NCBI RefSeq assembly: GCF_025195095.1
Contig: NZ_JANAVZ010000003.1
Coordinates: 310,001-374,000 of the forward strand
Reading direction: 5' to 3'
DNA from: Paracoccus maritimus
Lineage (GTDB): Bacteria > Pseudomonadota > Alphaproteobacteria > Rhodobacterales > Rhodobacteraceae
Length of the DNA stretch: 64,000 nt
Below are positions 63,232 through 64,000 of the stretch, in pieces. A model generated the notes under the pieces. It did not search any database. It was given only the letters and a program-made list of their open reading frames with translations, and was not told the origin of the DNA. A program made the translations under genes and the position numbers. Each line of letters starts with the position of its first letter. Positions within the stretch are counted from its first letter, which is position 1.

Positions 63232-64000
63232 ATGATCCTGTGCGCGGGCGAATCGCTGATCGACATGGTGCCCGAGAACGGCACTTTCCGGCCGCTGGCA
63301 GGCGGCGCGGTCTATAATACCACCGTTGCGCTGGGGCGCCTTGGCGAACCCACCGCTTATCTTTGGCCCATCAGTCGTGACGCGTTCGGTGACATGCTGC
63401 TGGATCCGCTGACCGAGGCCGGCGTGGATACGACGCTGTGTCCCCGGTCCAACCGGTTGACGACCTTGGCTGTGGTCACACTCAGCAATGGTGACGCGCG
63501 CTATTCGTTTTATGACGAAGGTTCGGCCGGTCGGATGCTGTCGCCCGAAGACCTGCCCCAGCTGCCCGCCGATATCGAGGCGCTATTCATCGGCGGGATC
63601 AGCCTTGTTCCCGACCCTTGCGGCGCCGCGATTGAGGCGCTTGCAGCGCGGCACCACGAAAACCTGCCGGTGATGATCGACCCCAATATCCGGCCGTTCT
63701 TCATTACCGACGCGGACGGTTTTCGGGCCCGGCTGGATCGGCTTTTGCCGCTGACCGACATCGTCAAACTGTCCGCGGACGATCTGGAATGGCTGTATCC
63801 CGATCTTGCCCATGAGGATGCGGCCCGCAAGGTTCTGGATCTGGGGCCAAGTATGGTGCTGCAAACAGGCGGTGCCGCGGGTGCGCGCGCACATTGGGCA
63901 GGCGAAACCGTCGTCGCGCCGGCGATCCGCACCACGGTCGCCGACACGATCGGTGCGGGCGACACGTTCAATGCCGGGGTTCTTGCCAGTCTGCGCCGTC
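63232..64000 (+). CDS. PfkB family carbohydrate kinase (3' end cut off)
   Basis: The first 256 codons of a ribokinase-family sugar kinase. The N-terminal GESLIDMVP, the GGAVYNTTVALGRLG block, and the C-terminal signature DTIGAGDTFNAG with the catalytic Asp are present; the protein continues beyond the window. Fructokinase-type specificity is possible but not certain. GGAGGGGG supports ATG 63232 over an in-frame ATG seven codons upstream. Confidence 0.92.
   Translation, partial: MILCAGESLIDMVPENGTFRPLAGGAVYNTTVALGRLGEPTAYLWPISRDAFGDMLLDPLTEAGVDTTLCPRSNRLTTLAVVTLSNGDARYSFYDEGSAGRMLSPEDLPQLPADIEALFIGGISLVPDPCGAAIEALAARHHENLPVMIDPNIRPFFITDADGFRARLDRLLPLTDIVKLSADDLEWLYPDLAHEDAARKVLDLGPSMVLQTGGAAGARAHWAGETVVAPAIRTTVADTIGAGDTFNAGVLASLRR

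Overview
The window reads as chromosomal core DNA of an alphaproteobacterium of the family Rhodobacteraceae, most likely Paracoccus or a close relative. The reasons are a high GC content, a complex I operon with the Paracoccus-type order nuoABCDE..F..G..HI.JKLMN broken up by small extra reading frames, followed by a biotin ligase gene, an alphaproteobacterial LexA box (GTTC-N7-GTTC) in front of uvrA, and many gene pairs coupled by ATGA, GTGA or TGATG overlaps. No phage, insertion sequence, CRISPR array or rRNA operon is visible.

Layout. 1-930: partial Bcr/CflA drug transporter. 1094-3401: thymidine kinase, a DUF2270 membrane protein and a DMT transporter. 3595-9017: a tightly coupled plus-strand run (D,D-carboxypeptidase, tmk, holB, a TatD nuclease, a PhnP-like metallo-hydrolase, an AEC transporter). 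9028-11286: dgoK-dgoA (galactonate branch) and trmB on the minus strand. 11408-32893: one long minus-strand unit starting at nuoA (GTG start, candidate sigma70 promoter at 32957-32985). It carries all 14 NDH-1 subunits plus seven non-subunit frames: a membrane helix-hairpin-helix protein, DUF5337, DUF3291, DUF5333, a lipoprotein, a cysteine-free carboxymuconolactone-decarboxylase-like protein and a 26-residue membrane peptide. It then runs on into birA, coaX and the RNase J gene.

33245-36679: pyruvate carboxylase (its biotin ligase is the birA at the end of the nuo run), with a perfect 14-bp hairpin downstream. 36881-40189: LexA box, uvrA and a DUF4260 gene. 40194-41229: a pair of small membrane-protein genes. 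41389-41463: tRNA-Gly(GCC) with its own promoter and a strong terminator. 41651-44644: a universal stress protein gene and a convergent sarcosine/dimethylglycine-dehydrogenase-like flavoprotein gene. 44833-46510: panC-panB (pantothenate), which together with coaX supplies CoA. 46511-47172: a decayed segment with the tail of an amidohydrolase, the head of a secreted or outer-membrane protein and an 11-bp-period array of GTGCAC palindromes.

47173-52466: an MFS transporter, a 2-hydroxyacid dehydrogenase, an SH3-domain protein and an M3 peptidase. 52604-54742: a membrane-anchored MoeB/ThiF-like enzyme, dut, and infC starting at the rare codon ATA. 54950-56544: an Ala-rich membrane-anchored protein and a glycosyltransferase-like protein. 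56686-60742: the unsaturated fatty acid operon fabA-fabB-fabI followed by coupled HAD-dehalogenase and alpha/beta-hydrolase genes. 60817-63211: an SPFH protein and a double zinc-ribbon membrane protein resembling Bacillus YdjI and YdjG. 63232-64000: start of a PfkB sugar kinase.

Most genes are housekeeping. The least explained material is the set of extra frames inside the complex I operon (above all the duplicated helix-hairpin-helix domain and the 26-residue frame), the scar and palindrome array after panB, and the SPFH/zinc-ribbon pair.
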